A stretch of 64,000 nucleotides of DNA from Flavobacterium sp. ACN6 (GTDB lineage: Bacteria; Bacteroidota; Bacteroidia; Flavobacteriales; Flavobacteriaceae), in the NCBI RefSeq assembly GCF_002304005.1, contig NZ_MRCQ01000013.1, positions 62,001 through 126,000 of the forward strand, read 5' to 3'. Below are positions 52,601-62,800 of this stretch, piece after piece. Every line of letters begins with the position of its first letter. The stretch's first letter is position 1. The notes below the pieces were generated by a model. It saw only the letters and a program-made list of their open reading frames with translations. It searched no databases and had not been told where the DNA came from. A program made the position numbers and the translations under genes.

Positions 52601-53007
52601 CTTCATGGGGAGGTTACAATGCTCTTGATTTAGTAAAACAAGGTACTTCGTCTGCTCATAATGACTGGGCTCATGAGTCTTTCTGGACAGATATGTATGA
52701 TGCTACTGATAATCCTAACGGTAAATATCCTAATATGGCCCAACAAGATTATATTTTTGCTCCATCTGATTTCTGGCAAATGAATACTTTTAGATGTGTA
52801 ATTAGAAATATGACTTTCGGATTTGAACTTCCAAAAGAGGCAATGAAACAACTAAATATTCAAAAGGCTACTTTAGGAATAACAGGTAATAACCTTTGGG
52901 ATTTGTATAATCCTTATCCAGATCATTATAGAAATATGTATGATGATTCAGCTTCTAGATATCCAACTCTTAGAACTTGGTCAATTAATTTGAATGTATC
53001 ATTCTAA
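49672..53007 (+). CDS. SusC-family TonB-dependent outer-membrane transporter
   Basis: A 1111-residue SusC-type receptor. Signal peptide about 1-23 (SVLSYAQ). The carboxypeptidase-like domain (about 28-105, VTVTGTVTDNVSGLLPG) is followed by the plug (about 110-245) with DDIVVVAYGTQKKNNVTGAI, QIDPQNGKP and IYGSRASQGAIIVKTK, then the 22-strand barrel ending in aromatic-rich TWSINLNVSF. It imports oligosaccharides across the outer membrane using the proton motive force through TonB, working with the SusD-like lipoprotein 18 bases downstream. It is the only SusC in the window and has its own CAGG promoter, so it is likely induced with the glycosidases. Confidence 0.97.
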   Translation: MKQALIKRCSFLLFTLMSVLSYAQNSSNQVTVTGTVTDNVSGLLPGVNVTEKSTKNTVTTDFNGKYQITVKPGATLVFSFIGMKKSEIPVNGRTTVDAKLAEDSNVLDDIVVVAYGTQKKNNVTGAIVTLKPEEFQDLPVSNLSEALRGLTPGVSVSGGAGRPGEAATLQIRQTFGFSKDGNSNIPLVVIDDMVQIDPQNGKPTLETFNQLDPSEIESMTILKDGSAAIYGSRASQGAIIVKTKRGKSGKPKFTYYSQFSINDAVSHSKTMNAYEHGIWKNRFLNSNLEADQSKYFSAAELEQMKGLNYDWLKEAWKPATQQRQSLSASGGTEKATYFAGITYFDQGPNLGEQDYKKWNFRTGTNIKISQDLEFSASVSAITTDVNKSFSKASANLNDSSFGSLAGGEQADYAYLLHMPKYIPWQTTVNGKDYWMSPFPRTDRNLGSANSNTTIAGWNYFAGLDAGKQIEEQFSYNVNLSLEYKLPFVKGLSVKGSFARSQSSSYTEQYQLPYDLARITNHHLADNHLENPNSIYAIDTNIRGSRVYYTTDMDKLIQANFFATYARTFGNHNVSAMFGYEQSEAWNKNVRLAYEGTSKDYLGNSTTAGPISTNSQAVKVESGTQSYLGRVNYSFKDKYLVEFIFRSDASTKFAPNNYWGFFPGAQLGWVVTKEDWFTENVSWISNLKLRYSIGKTGKDNIDYWRWLQFYEPLPDKGAQFGSNGGLLGGGITPRPNPNENVHWDTTIKNNVGIDIGVLKNRLQLTADFYYDKSTEMLIGLAGEAGTPITVGGGFAEVNYAAIDAWGTEFSLNWNDKIKDNFSYNVGVNFGFSNNEVKKYPDLARTDANTNITTVGASTFFPVWGFNTWKQTSTGDGILRTDEDVANYWNYLTERATAAGGVPSYMGINNVTAMRKGMLAYEDTAGVYNASTGTQAGADGRIMRNEDYVKMANNNRTYGFTTNMGFKYKSVYFKTQIQTSWGGYNALDLVKQGTSSAHNDWAHESFWTDMYDATDNPNGKYPNMAQQDYIFAPSDFWQMNTFRCVIRNMTFGFELPKEAMKQLNIQKATLGITGNNLWDLYNPYPDHYRNMYDDSASRYPTLRTWSINLNVSF

Positions 53008-53025
53008 TTTTAATTAAAAACAATT

Positions 53026-55023
53026 ATGAAAGCAAAATTTTGTACATATATAACAATGATTCTTTTAATGGTATTAGGAGTTTCATGCAGTGATGACTTT
53101 TTAGAAGACAAAAAACAGTATAAATATTACGATGAAGAATTCTTTAAAAGTGAAGAACGAGTTAATTGGTATGTAAACAATTTATATTACGATTTTTTTG
53201 ATGCCTATAAAACACCAACTGCAATAGTTGTAGGCTCTTATACAACTACTCAGACTTCTTACACAGAAGAAATAGGAGGTATTTCTACCATGATTAATCC
53301 AAATATAACTTTGGAAAATGCGGTGGATGGATCAGGTTATTTCGGAAAAACATTAGTAGAAAACCCTTCTAATGATCCTTATAACAGAATTAGAGATATT
53401 AATGTGATGTTGGAAAGAATTGATGTAGATGGAGCTAATTTGAGTCAGACATTTCGTGATCAGATTAAAGGGCAGATGTATTATTTACGCGCTCTTCAAT
53501 ATTTCGATTTAATGCGTACTTATGGAGGTGTTCCAATCATTACAACTGTTCAGACTCCTTCTAAAGATGATCCAGCAATTAAAATACCAAGAGCAACAGT
53601 AACGGAACTAGTTACTCAAATTACAGCTGATTTTGATTTAGCGGCGAGTTTATTACCGAGTAGATGGCCGGCAACAGATTATGGTCGTTTTACGAAAGGC
53701 GCAGCTTTAGCTCAAAAATCACGTGTTTTATTAACCTATGCAAGTCCATTATTTAATAAAGGCTGGGATTCATCAACTGCGCGTTGGGATGCAGCTTTAG
53801 CAGCGGGATTAGCAGCTGAAGCAGAATTAACTTCAGCAGGACATGGTTTATACGGAGCTAATGCAAGAGATTGGGAAAGAATGTTTTATATTAATGACAA
53901 CTCATTCAATTCAGAAGCTATTGCGATTAAACTTTTAGCAAGCAGCACTACTGTAGCAACTTCTTTACAGTCAAATAGCTCTTGGGAGAGATCAATGCGT
54001 TTGGCAAGCCAAGGCGGACAAGGAAGTGGTGGAGTTAAAGCTCCTAAAAGTATGATTGACTTATTTCCTATGGCGAATGGAAAAAGACCAACAGCTGCAA
54101 ATAATTATGATTCATTCTTATTTTTTAGAGACCGTGATCCACGTTTTTATAGAACTTTTGGTTTTTCAGGAAGCTACTGGCCTTACAATAATAGTTTAAC
54201 TTCGGCGGCAGCACCTACTGTTTGGGCATATCGCTGGTCAACGAATGCTACTACTGGTGTAGCTTTTAGTACAGGTAATGATGTATCGAGCCCTGCCTTT
54301 ATTCGTAAAATGTCAAGTCCTACAGTTAGTAACGCATCGAATTTTCAAATTTCAGGAACAGATATTATGGAATATCGTTTTGCTGAGTTATTATTGAACA
54401 TTGCGGAATGTTATGCTGCAAAAGGAGATATTGGTAATACGATTAATTATTTAGGACAAATTCGTAGACGTGTCGGAATTCCAGCAGCAGATAATTACGG
54501 AATAGGTTTATTGGCAGACAAGTATGCAGCTCTAGAAGCATGTTTATACGAGCGTAGAGTTGAGTTAGCTTATGAAGGAAAACGTTTTTGGGATGTTCAA
54601 AGATGGATGCTTTACAGTGACGATTCTTCACTTAATGATGCAACAAATACTAAACTTGGCATTCCGCAATTAAACGGAACACAGCGTATTGGGAATTATT
54701 TGCATTATAAGAATGGAACTAGTCCTGCAGGTACAGATCCTTTAGCAGCAGATCGTGCTTCTATATCTGTAGATCCAGATGCAGCAAACTTTCAGTCTCA
54801 AATTACTGCTTTAGCAACTTTTTACACTAATAATTTTGAATTGCGTTCTCCTCCAACACCTATGGATAATGTTAGCAATGTAGCTACTCCAATTTCATGG
54901 AGATCAAATTATTACATTATGGGACTTAATCAGACTGCTTTGGTTAACAATCCTTGGTTAACACAAACTATCGGTTGGAAAGATGGGAATGGAGCAGCAG
55001 GAAGTTACATTTACCAAGAATAG
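53026..55023 (+). CDS. SusD-family surface glycan-binding lipoprotein
   Basis: A 665-residue SusD/RagB-family lipoprotein. Lipobox LGVSC with Cys21, followed directly by SDDFLED, an acidic stretch matching the Flavobacterium lipoprotein export signal that directs proteins to the cell surface. Family blocks visible are RIRDINVMLERID, KGQMYYLRALQYFDLMRTYGGVPIIT, the TPR-like helical region, RFAELLLNIAECYAAKGD and CLYERRVELAYEGKRFWDVQRW. It is longer than SusD itself (about 550), with extra loops around 300-420 that probably shape binding of a branched pectin oligomer. It forms the lid on the SusC transporter. Confidence 0.97.
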   Translation: MKAKFCTYITMILLMVLGVSCSDDFLEDKKQYKYYDEEFFKSEERVNWYVNNLYYDFFDAYKTPTAIVVGSYTTTQTSYTEEIGGISTMINPNITLENAVDGSGYFGKTLVENPSNDPYNRIRDINVMLERIDVDGANLSQTFRDQIKGQMYYLRALQYFDLMRTYGGVPIITTVQTPSKDDPAIKIPRATVTELVTQITADFDLAASLLPSRWPATDYGRFTKGAALAQKSRVLLTYASPLFNKGWDSSTARWDAALAAGLAAEAELTSAGHGLYGANARDWERMFYINDNSFNSEAIAIKLLASSTTVATSLQSNSSWERSMRLASQGGQGSGGVKAPKSMIDLFPMANGKRPTAANNYDSFLFFRDRDPRFYRTFGFSGSYWPYNNSLTSAAAPTVWAYRWSTNATTGVAFSTGNDVSSPAFIRKMSSPTVSNASNFQISGTDIMEYRFAELLLNIAECYAAKGDIGNTINYLGQIRRRVGIPAADNYGIGLLADKYAALEACLYERRVELAYEGKRFWDVQRWMLYSDDSSLNDATNTKLGIPQLNGTQRIGNYLHYKNGTSPAGTDPLAADRASISVDPDAANFQSQITALATFYTNNFELRSPPTPMDNVSNVATPISWRSNYYIMGLNQTALVNNPWLTQTIGWKDGNGAAGSYIYQE

Positions 55024-55125
55024 AATAAAATCATATAAGAAGAATAATTATAGAACTTTTCACCTGTATTCGTCAAAAGATACAGGTGATTTGTTTAAAC
55101 AGAATTACCAAAATCAAGAATTAAC

Positions 55126-56835
55126 ATGAAAAATTCCGCATTATTTATCACAGCTCTGGTTTTTTTAGGAAGTGCAAAATGTTTTGCCCAATATCCAAAG
55201 ATAAGTCCAGAAGTTCAAGCGCAGGAAAAAGCAATTAAAGAAGAAGCCCAAAAACTTTCTGATGAAGCTTGGGAAAAAGCTTTAGTAATTATTGAAGAAG
55301 AAGCAAAACATGGTAAGCCTTACATCCCTTGGGCATCAAGGCCAAATGATTTACCACAGGCAGATATTCCTGCTTTTCCAGGAGCTGAAGGAGGAGGAAT
55401 GTTTACTTATGGAGGTCGTGGCGGAAATGTCTACACTGTAACAAGCTTAGAAGACCGCGGGCCTGGAACTTTACGTGAAGCATGCGAAAAAGGAGGAGCA
55501 AGAATTGTTGTGTTTAATATTGCTGGAATTATCAGACTTAAAAGTCCGTTAATTATTCGTGCACCATATATTACAATAGCTGGACAAACTGCTCCTGGAG
55601 ATGGTATTTGTATCGCAGGAGAATCAACTTGGATAGATACGCATGATGTAATTATCAGACATGTACGTTTCCGCCGTGGAGAAACTTTCGTAGGCCGTCG
55701 TGATGATGCCATTGGAGGAAATCCTGTTGGAAACATTATGATTGACCACGTTTCTGCAACTTGGGGATTAGACGAAAACATGTCAATTTACAGACATATG
55801 TACAGCCCGGGTGCTGGATATCCAGACGAAAAGAAACCAACCGTAAATATTACAATCCAAAATAGTTTATTTGGAGAAGCTTTAGATACTTACAACCACG
55901 CTTTCGGAAGTACTTTAGGAGGGGAAAATTGTGCTTTTGTTAGAAATATGTGGGCAAATAATGCTGGTAGAAACCCTTCTATTGGATGGAACGGAATTTT
56001 CAATTTTGTGAATAATGTTGTTTTCAACTGGTATAACAGATCTACAGATGGAGGCGATTATACTGCAAACTACAACATCATCAATAACTTTTACAAACCA
56101 GGTCCTGTGACCGATTTAACACAGCCAATCAGCTACAGAATCTTAAAACCAGAATCAGGAAGAAGTAAATTATCTTATATGGTTTTTGGTAGAGCTTATG
56201 TAAACGGAAACGTGGTAAACAATAACGAAAAAGTTACAAAAGACAACTGGGACGGTGGTATTCAAATCGAAAACAAAAAAGGCGAGTTAATGACTTATGA
56301 CGAAGCCAGTACTTATTTCGCTAAAATGAAAGCCGACAGACCTTTCCCAATGCCTTGGTTTAATAAAATTATGACAGCAGAGGATTCTTACGAATTCGTA
56401 CTTAAAAATGTTGGAGCAACATTACCAATTAGAGATAAAGTTGACGAAAGAATCGTAAGAACAGTAAAAACTGGAGTTCCAGAATATGCAAAAGGATTGG
56501 AGAAAAAACAATTCTATCAATTCGAGCACAGACGTTTACCGATGGATTCTTATAAAAAAGGAATTATTACCGATATTTCTCAAGTGGGAGGATATCCAGA
56601 ATACAAAGGAAAGCCTTATGTAGATACAGATAAAGATGGTATGCCAGATGCATGGGAGAAAAAATACGGGTTAAACCCGAACGATCCATCAGATGCAAAA
56701 GGAGATTTGAACGGAGACGGATATACGAATATTGAAGATTACATCAACGGTTTAAATCCTGCAATAAAAGTAAACTGGAAAGATTTAGCTAATAACAAAG
56801 AAACTTTAGTTAGACCTTTATTAGATTTAAAATAA
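55126..56835 (+). CDS. PL1 pectate lyase, copy A
   Basis: 569 residues. Signal peptide about 1-22 (CFAQ). A helical linker (25-75, rich in Glu and Lys) precedes the beta-helix lyase: IPAFPGAEGGGMFTYGGRGG, GPGTLREACEKGG, YITIAGQTAPGDGICIAGES, RRDDAIGGNPVGNIMIDHVS, WGLDENMSIYRH. A calcium-binding repeat near the end (DTDKDGMPDAWEKKYG, DLNGDGYTNIEDYING) resembles type 3 thrombospondin/dockerin loops. It cuts galacturonan by beta-elimination. It lies 102 bases after the SusD gene and is a close paralogue of the gene at 57917, with a DUF3826 gene between them. Confidence 0.92.
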   Translation: MKNSALFITALVFLGSAKCFAQYPKISPEVQAQEKAIKEEAQKLSDEAWEKALVIIEEEAKHGKPYIPWASRPNDLPQADIPAFPGAEGGGMFTYGGRGGNVYTVTSLEDRGPGTLREACEKGGARIVVFNIAGIIRLKSPLIIRAPYITIAGQTAPGDGICIAGESTWIDTHDVIIRHVRFRRGETFVGRRDDAIGGNPVGNIMIDHVSATWGLDENMSIYRHMYSPGAGYPDEKKPTVNITIQNSLFGEALDTYNHAFGSTLGGENCAFVRNMWANNAGRNPSIGWNGIFNFVNNVVFNWYNRSTDGGDYTANYNIINNFYKPGPVTDLTQPISYRILKPESGRSKLSYMVFGRAYVNGNVVNNNEKVTKDNWDGGIQIENKKGELMTYDEASTYFAKMKADRPFPMPWFNKIMTAEDSYEFVLKNVGATLPIRDKVDERIVRTVKTGVPEYAKGLEKKQFYQFEHRRLPMDSYKKGIITDISQVGGYPEYKGKPYVDTDKDGMPDAWEKKYGLNPNDPSDAKGDLNGDGYTNIEDYINGLNPAIKVNWKDLANNKETLVRPLLDLK

Positions 56836-56844
56836 GAAACATCA

Positions 56845-56925
56845 GAATAAAAATCTGCAAATCTGCTAAATCTGCGAGAAAAAATTAGCCCGCAGATTTA
56901 GCAGATCAAGCTGATTAGTTAGCAA
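56845..56925. repeat. AATCTGC-family hairpin
   Basis: AAATCTGCAAATCTGCTAAATCTGC at the left pairs with GCAGATTTAGCAGATCAAGC at the right across a short loop, between PL1 copy A and the DUF3826 gene. Confidence 0.7.
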
Positions 56926-56990
56926 GATTAAAAAAATAAGCCTTTGAGAGAAATCTCCAAGATTTTTTCAATTAATTAAAAATAAAAATC

Positions 56991-57668
56991 ATGGCACTAA
57001 ATAAAATAAATGCGGGTTTACTATCGCTGGTTTTTGCATTTTCAACTTTAAATGCCCAACAGCATTTAGATCCAGAATACATCAAAGTTACCAACGAAAG
57101 AGCAGCAAAAATCGTTGTAAAATTAGATTTGAAAAATGAAGCAAAAGAAAAAGCTGTTTCAAATGTTATTGCACAACAATTTAGAGATTTAAGCGAAATT
57201 CAGGATGGAAGAGACGCTGAAATCAAAAAAGTAAAAGAAGATACTAGTTTAGCAAAAGAAAAGCAAAACGAAAAAATTGATAAACTTAAATCAAAAGCAG
57301 ACGAATCAATTGCAAAATTGCATAAATCTTACCTAAAAAAATTAGGTAAAGAATTATCAGAAGACAAAATTACTGAAGTTAAAGACGGAATGACGTATGG
57401 CGTATTGCCAATAACTGTTGCAGGTTATAACGATATGCTTCCAAACTTAACTGCTGAACAAAAAGATTACATCTACAAAGCGTTAGTAGAAGCGAGAGAA
57501 CATGCAATGGACGGAGGTTCTTCTAAAGAAAAACACAGCTGGTTTGGTAAATATAAAGGAAGAATCAATAACTACTTATCAAAGCAAGGTTACGATCTAA
57601 ACAAAGAAAGTAAAGATTGGCACGAACGTGTTGAGCAAAGAGAGAAAGCCAAAGCAGCTAATAAATAG
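56991..57668 (+). CDS. DUF3826 family secreted protein
   Basis: 225 residues with a signal peptide (about 1-23, STLNAQ). The remainder is highly charged and helical: LDPEYIKVTNERAAKIVVKL, a Lys/Glu-rich coiled-coil-like stretch at 75-120, then MTYGVLPITVAGYNDMLPNL and SWFGKYKGRINNYLSKQGYD, which I associate with DUF3826. Such proteins are often found beside pectate lyases in Bacteroidota, but I know of no established activity. No catalytic motif is evident. Its position between two PL1 paralogues suggests a binding or accessory role in galacturonan breakdown. Confidence 0.8.
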   Translation: MALNKINAGLLSLVFAFSTLNAQQHLDPEYIKVTNERAAKIVVKLDLKNEAKEKAVSNVIAQQFRDLSEIQDGRDAEIKKVKEDTSLAKEKQNEKIDKLKSKADESIAKLHKSYLKKLGKELSEDKITEVKDGMTYGVLPITVAGYNDMLPNLTAEQKDYIYKALVEAREHAMDGGSSKEKHSWFGKYKGRINNYLSKQGYDLNKESKDWHERVEQREKAKAANK

Positions 57669-57912
57669 TTCTTAGTTTATTAGTCCTTAGTTATTAGTTC
57701 TTAGTCCTTAGTGATTAGTTCTTAGTCAATAGTAAATTGAAGAGAAAAGACCTAGTGCTATCTAGTAATAGCTAATAACTAACGACTAAAAACTAAAAAC
57801 TAAAAACTAATAAACTAATCACTAAGGACTAAGAACTAATAACTAACGACTAAGTACTAAGAACTAACCACTAAGAACTAACCACTAAGAACTAACACTA
57901 AGAACTAAACTA
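57669..57912. repeat. Large inverted repeat of TTAGT/ACTAA units
   Basis: The left half (57669-57730) is made of AGTTCTTAGT, AGTCCTTAGT and AGTGATTAG units; the right half (57770-57912) has their complements AACTAATCACTAAGG, ACTAAGAACTAA and ACCACTAAGAACTAACC. Transcripts would fold into a very long stem. The left half matches the type at 26889-27003. Confidence 0.85.
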
Positions 57913-57916
57913 AAAA

Positions 57917-59623
57917 ATGCAAAATATTTTCCCAAACCGTACTTTAAAAAGAACATTTTTGGCATTGTCATTTTGTTCACTTGTATCCTCGGCATATGCG
58001 CAATATCCAGTAATTCCAAAACCTGTTCAGGAAAAAGCTGATGCTCTTTTAGCTGATGAAGAAAAAAGACTAAACGAAATTTGGACGAGTAATTATCATA
58101 TTATTCAGGAAGAAGCAAAACAAGGAAAACCTTATTTACCTTGGGCTTCTTATCCAAAAGATTTTGTTTTGGCAGATATTCCTGCTTTTCCGGGAGCTGA
58201 AGGCGGAGGTGCATATACTCAAGGAGGACGTGGCGGAAAAATATACGTAGTAACAAGTTTAGAAGACAGCGGAAAAGGAACTTTTCGTGAAGCCTGTGAA
58301 GCTGTTGGAGCCAGAACAATTGTTTTCAATGTTTCTGGAATAATCCAATTGAAAAAGAGAATCAGCATGCGCGCGCCTTACGTGACAATCGCCGGACAAA
58401 CCGCTCCAGGTGACGGAATTTGTATTGCTGGAGAAACGCTGGAAATCGATACACATGACGTAATTATCAGACATATGCGTTTTAGAAGAGGCGCAACTGA
58501 AGTTACAAGAAGAGATGACGCATTGGGCGGAAATCCGATGGGAAATATTATCGTAGATCACTGTTCTGTAAGCTGGGGATTAGACGAAAATATTTCTTTA
58601 TATAGACATCAATTTGCAGCTAACGCTAAATCAAAACTGGAAAAATTGCCAGCTTGTAATATTACCATTCAAAATACCATTTCATCAGAAGGTTTAGATA
58701 CGTACAATCACGCTTTTGGTAGTACAATTGGCGGATTAAACAGCACATTTATGCGCAATTTATGGGCAGATAATATCGCAAGAAACGCTTCTATCGGAAT
58801 GTATGGTGATTTTAATTTTGTAAATAACGTAATCTTCAATTGGTGGAATCGTACGCTGGACGGCGGTGATTATCGTTCGATGTTAAACATCATCAATAAT
58901 TACTTCAAGCCAGGACCAATTACCCCTGCAGATCAACCAATTCGGTACAGAATTGTTAAACCAGAATCAGGTTATATTGAACCAAAACAATACGGAAGAG
59001 CTTATGTTTCAGGGAATTTCATTGTTGGTTCTCCAGAAGTTACAGCAGATAACTGGAACGGTGGTGTACAATTAGAAGATCTTCCGGAAGCAGAAAAGAA
59101 ATCATTTTTAGAAGCGATCAAACAGCCAAAACCATTCTCAATGCCAAAATTCAATATTATGTCGGCAGAAGATGCGTATGATTTTGTTCTGACGAATGTT
59201 GGAGCGACAATTCCAAAAAGAGATGCAGTCGACGAAAGAATCATCAAACAAGTTCGCACCGGAAAAATTGAAACTAAAGATGGTTTAGAAAACAATATTG
59301 GAAAAGAATTTATTAAAAGAAGATTACCTGCAGATTCTTATAAAAAAGGAATTATAACACATCCTGACCAAGTTGGAGGTTATCCTGCATATAAAGGAAA
59401 AGCCTATAAAGATTCTGACAATGACGGAATTCCAGATGCATGGGAGAAAAAATTTGGATTAAATCCGAATGATGCTTCAGATGCTAACAAAGACTCAAAC
59501 GGAGACGGTTATACCAATATTGAAAAATATATCAACGGAATTGATCCAAACAGTAAAACAGACTGGACTAAAACCGAAAATAATACGGATACATTGGCGA
59601 AATTAAAGGGATTGTTGCAATAA
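57917..59623 (+). CDS. PL1 pectate lyase, copy B
   Basis: 568 residues, paralogous to copy A over the full length. Signal peptide about 1-30 (SSAYAQ). Lyase blocks: IPAFPGAEGGGAYTQGGRGG, GKGTFREACEAVG, YVTIAGQTAPGDGICIAGET, RRDDALGGNPMGNIIVDHCS, WGLDENISLYRH, and a similar C-terminal calcium-binding pair (DSDNDGIPDAWEKKFG, DSNGDGYTNIEKY). Loops such as 165-200 differ between the copies, so the two may differ in preferred chain length or methylation. It closes the SusCD-PL1-DUF3826-PL1 block. Confidence 0.92.
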   Translation: MQNIFPNRTLKRTFLALSFCSLVSSAYAQYPVIPKPVQEKADALLADEEKRLNEIWTSNYHIIQEEAKQGKPYLPWASYPKDFVLADIPAFPGAEGGGAYTQGGRGGKIYVVTSLEDSGKGTFREACEAVGARTIVFNVSGIIQLKKRISMRAPYVTIAGQTAPGDGICIAGETLEIDTHDVIIRHMRFRRGATEVTRRDDALGGNPMGNIIVDHCSVSWGLDENISLYRHQFAANAKSKLEKLPACNITIQNTISSEGLDTYNHAFGSTIGGLNSTFMRNLWADNIARNASIGMYGDFNFVNNVIFNWWNRTLDGGDYRSMLNIINNYFKPGPITPADQPIRYRIVKPESGYIEPKQYGRAYVSGNFIVGSPEVTADNWNGGVQLEDLPEAEKKSFLEAIKQPKPFSMPKFNIMSAEDAYDFVLTNVGATIPKRDAVDERIIKQVRTGKIETKDGLENNIGKEFIKRRLPADSYKKGIITHPDQVGGYPAYKGKAYKDSDNDGIPDAWEKKFGLNPNDASDANKDSNGDGYTNIEKYINGIDPNSKTDWTKTENNTDTLAKLKGLLQ

Positions 59624-59659
59624 AGTTTTATATTTAGTCACCAGAATATTTTCAACGTA

Positions 59660-59776
59660 TCCTAACAGGTTTCCAAAACCTGTTAGGTATTTCAAGAATC
59701 AAGATATAGATTAGAATTAATTTCGAAACAATACCGCACAATTAATACCTAACAGGTTTTCAAAACCTGTTAGGAT
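59660..59776. repeat. Paired CCTAACAGG hairpins
   Basis: CCTAACAGGTTTCCAAAACCTGTTAGG near 59661 and CCTAACAGGTTTTCAAAACCTGTTAGG near 59748 are both perfect short hairpins, and the two also pair with each other. Confidence 0.8.
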
Positions 59777-59802
59777 AAATCACAACAAAAAATATTTTTA
59801 AA

Positions 59803-62800
59803 GTGAATTTTAATCAACTAAAAAATATAATTTCTACTCAAAAAGATAAAATCATTTTATCAGCTTTCGTGATGCTTTTCAGCATTAGCATTACAACAGC
59901 ACAAACCAATTTCCCAGACATTATCAAAACCAAAGAAGGAAAACTTTCTTTCACAACAGATAATAAAGGAAACCAAATTCCTGATTTTTCTTATGCCGGA
60001 TACATGGCTTCTGAAAAAGCAATTCCGAATGTGGAGAATAAAATTTTTGTTCCAAAACAAGAAGAAGATGCAACCCAGAGAATTCAGGCAGCGATTGATT
60101 ATGTAAGTAATCTGAAGCCAAACAAATCAGGTTTTCGCGGAGCAGTACTTTTAGACAAAGGAACTTTTAAAATCAGCGGAACTTTATCTATTAAAAAATC
60201 AGGAGTTATTTTACGCGGAAGCGGAAATAATGAAAACGGAACTATTCTTTTAGGAACCGGATTAAACAGAGAAGCCGTAATTAGAGTTTTAGGCGTTGAT
60301 GATAAAGAACTCGGAGAAACTTTCCAATTCAATACAACTTATACACCACTCGGAACAAAAACAATTCAGTTAAAAAACATCTCAAAACTAAAAGTATCTG
60401 ACGAAATCATCATCACAAAACCTTTAACCGATAATTGGATTAAAGAATTAAAAATGGATGATTTTGGTGCAGAAACTGGCTGGGTGGGGTGGAAAAAAAA
60501 CGATTGGGATATTACGTGGAACAGAGTTGTAACCAAAATCAATGGCAATGAAGTAACCTTAAACGCTCCATTGACAATGACCTTAGATGATGTTTACGGA
60601 ACTGCAAAAGTTACTGCATATACTTGGCCGGGACGAATTGAGCAAATCGGAATTGAAAATATTTTATTGAAATCAGCTTACGATACTTCAAAACCAAAAG
60701 ACGAAGAACACAGATGGTTAGGAATCAGTATTGAAAACACAAAAAATGCGTGGGTAAAACAAGTTGGTTTCAAGCATTTTGCGGGTGGTGCCGTTTCGGT
60801 ATTAAAATCAGCACAGCAAATTACAGTTGAAGATTGTATCGCAACAGAACCAGTTTCAGAAATCGCAGGTTTTAGACGCCATACTTTTTATACAGAAGGC
60901 CAGCAGACTTTATTTCAGCGTTGTTATTCTGAATACGGTTACCACGATTTTGCGGTAGGCGGTTTCGGAACAACGGGGCCAAATGTGTTTATTCAATGCG
61001 AATCATTTTTACCTTTTAATAATAGCGGTGCCATCGGAAGCTGGGCTACAGGGATATTATTTGAAATTTCTTATGTTGACGGTCACGCTTTAAGCTACAA
61101 CAACAGAGAACAAAACGGAAGAGGAGCAGGATGGACGGCTGCAAATAGTGTAATTTGGGAAACAGCAGCATCTAAAATAGAATGCTACAATCCGCCAACG
61201 GCGCAAAACTGGGCTTTTGGAACTTGGGGTGGCATCATGGCCGGCGACGGACATTGGAAAGACGTAAACAATCACATTTCTCCAAGAAGTTTATTTTATG
61301 CACAATTGGAAAGCAGATTAGAAAAACTTCCTGTAAACGCATATATCTACGATTTAGGTTCAGAACCTTCTTCAAGTCCAACAATGGAAGTGGCGGAAGA
61401 ATTAACTAAAAATTCTCTTGCTCCAAAGCAAAGTTTAGTAGAATGGATTGCAGAAGTTTCTAAATCAAATCCAATTGACACGAAGAATTCAGGTTTAAAA
61501 AATGCGAATGATTTAAAAATAAATTCGTTACAAAATACAATTTCAGATAAAAAAGTAAGCACAAAAAACGGCTGGCTTACTTATGACAATAAAGTAATTG
61601 CAGGAAACAGATTAAGCGTGCCGTGGTGGCGCGGAAGCCTTAGAGACAGTGATATTTCTAAATCAGTTCCCGATGTTACCAGATTCGTTCCTGGAAGAAC
61701 TGGAACAGGATTTACAGATAATATCAATGAAGTATCAGATTATTTGAGCACCAATAATATGGTCGCTTTAGAGCACAATTACGGTTTGTGGTACGAAAGA
61801 AGAATGGACGATCACGAACGCGTTCGCCGTTTTGATGCCGATGTCTGGCCTCCATTTTACGAACAGCCATTTGCCAGAAGCGGTCAGGATTTAGCTTGGG
61901 ATCAATTGAGCAAATACGATTTAACTAAATTCAATGATTGGTATTGGGATCGTCTAGCGCTTTTTGCGAATGTTGCCGAAACTAAAGGACAAATATTAGT
62001 CAATCAACAATATTTTCAACACAATATTATAGAAGCCGGAGCACATTGGTCAAGTTCGCCTTGGCGTTCCGCAAACAATATAAACAGTACAGGTTTTCCG
62101 GAACCTCCGCCGTATGCTGGAGACAAGCGTATTTTTATGGCAGAACAATTTTATGATGTTACTAATCCTGCAAGAAGAAAATTGCACGAAGGATTCATCA
62201 GAAAATCATTGGAGAATTTTCAAGAAAACAGCAACGTAATTCAGTTAACAAGTGCCGAATATACAGGTCCACTTCACTTTATGGAATTCTGGCTGGACGA
62301 AGTTCAAAAATGGAAAGACAAAACAGGTAAAAAAGCCATCATAGGTTTAAGTGCCACAAAAGATGTTCAGGATGCCATATTAAATGATGCCAAAAGAGCC
62401 AAAACAGTAGATGCAATTGATATTCGTTATTGGTATTACAAAGATGACGGATCAGCTTATGCGCCAGAAGGCGGAAAAAATCTAGCACCAAGACAACACG
62501 CCAGAAAATTAAAAACCGGAAAAGAAACAGACAATCAGGTTTACAGAGCCGTTCGAGAATACAGAGAAAAATATCCTGAAAAAGTAATTTTATACTCAAC
62601 AGATGGTTCACCAAGATTTGGATGGCCAGCGTTAATGGCGGGAGCTTCAATGCCAAACATTCCAAAAATCGAATTGCCTGAGTTTTATACCGCTTTAAGC
62701 GAAATGAAATTAGTCGAGGGAAATACGTTCTCAGACAATCTTTGGAAACGAGAAAATAAAGGAATAAGTTATCTTTTCTATCTAAAAACCGACCAAGATA

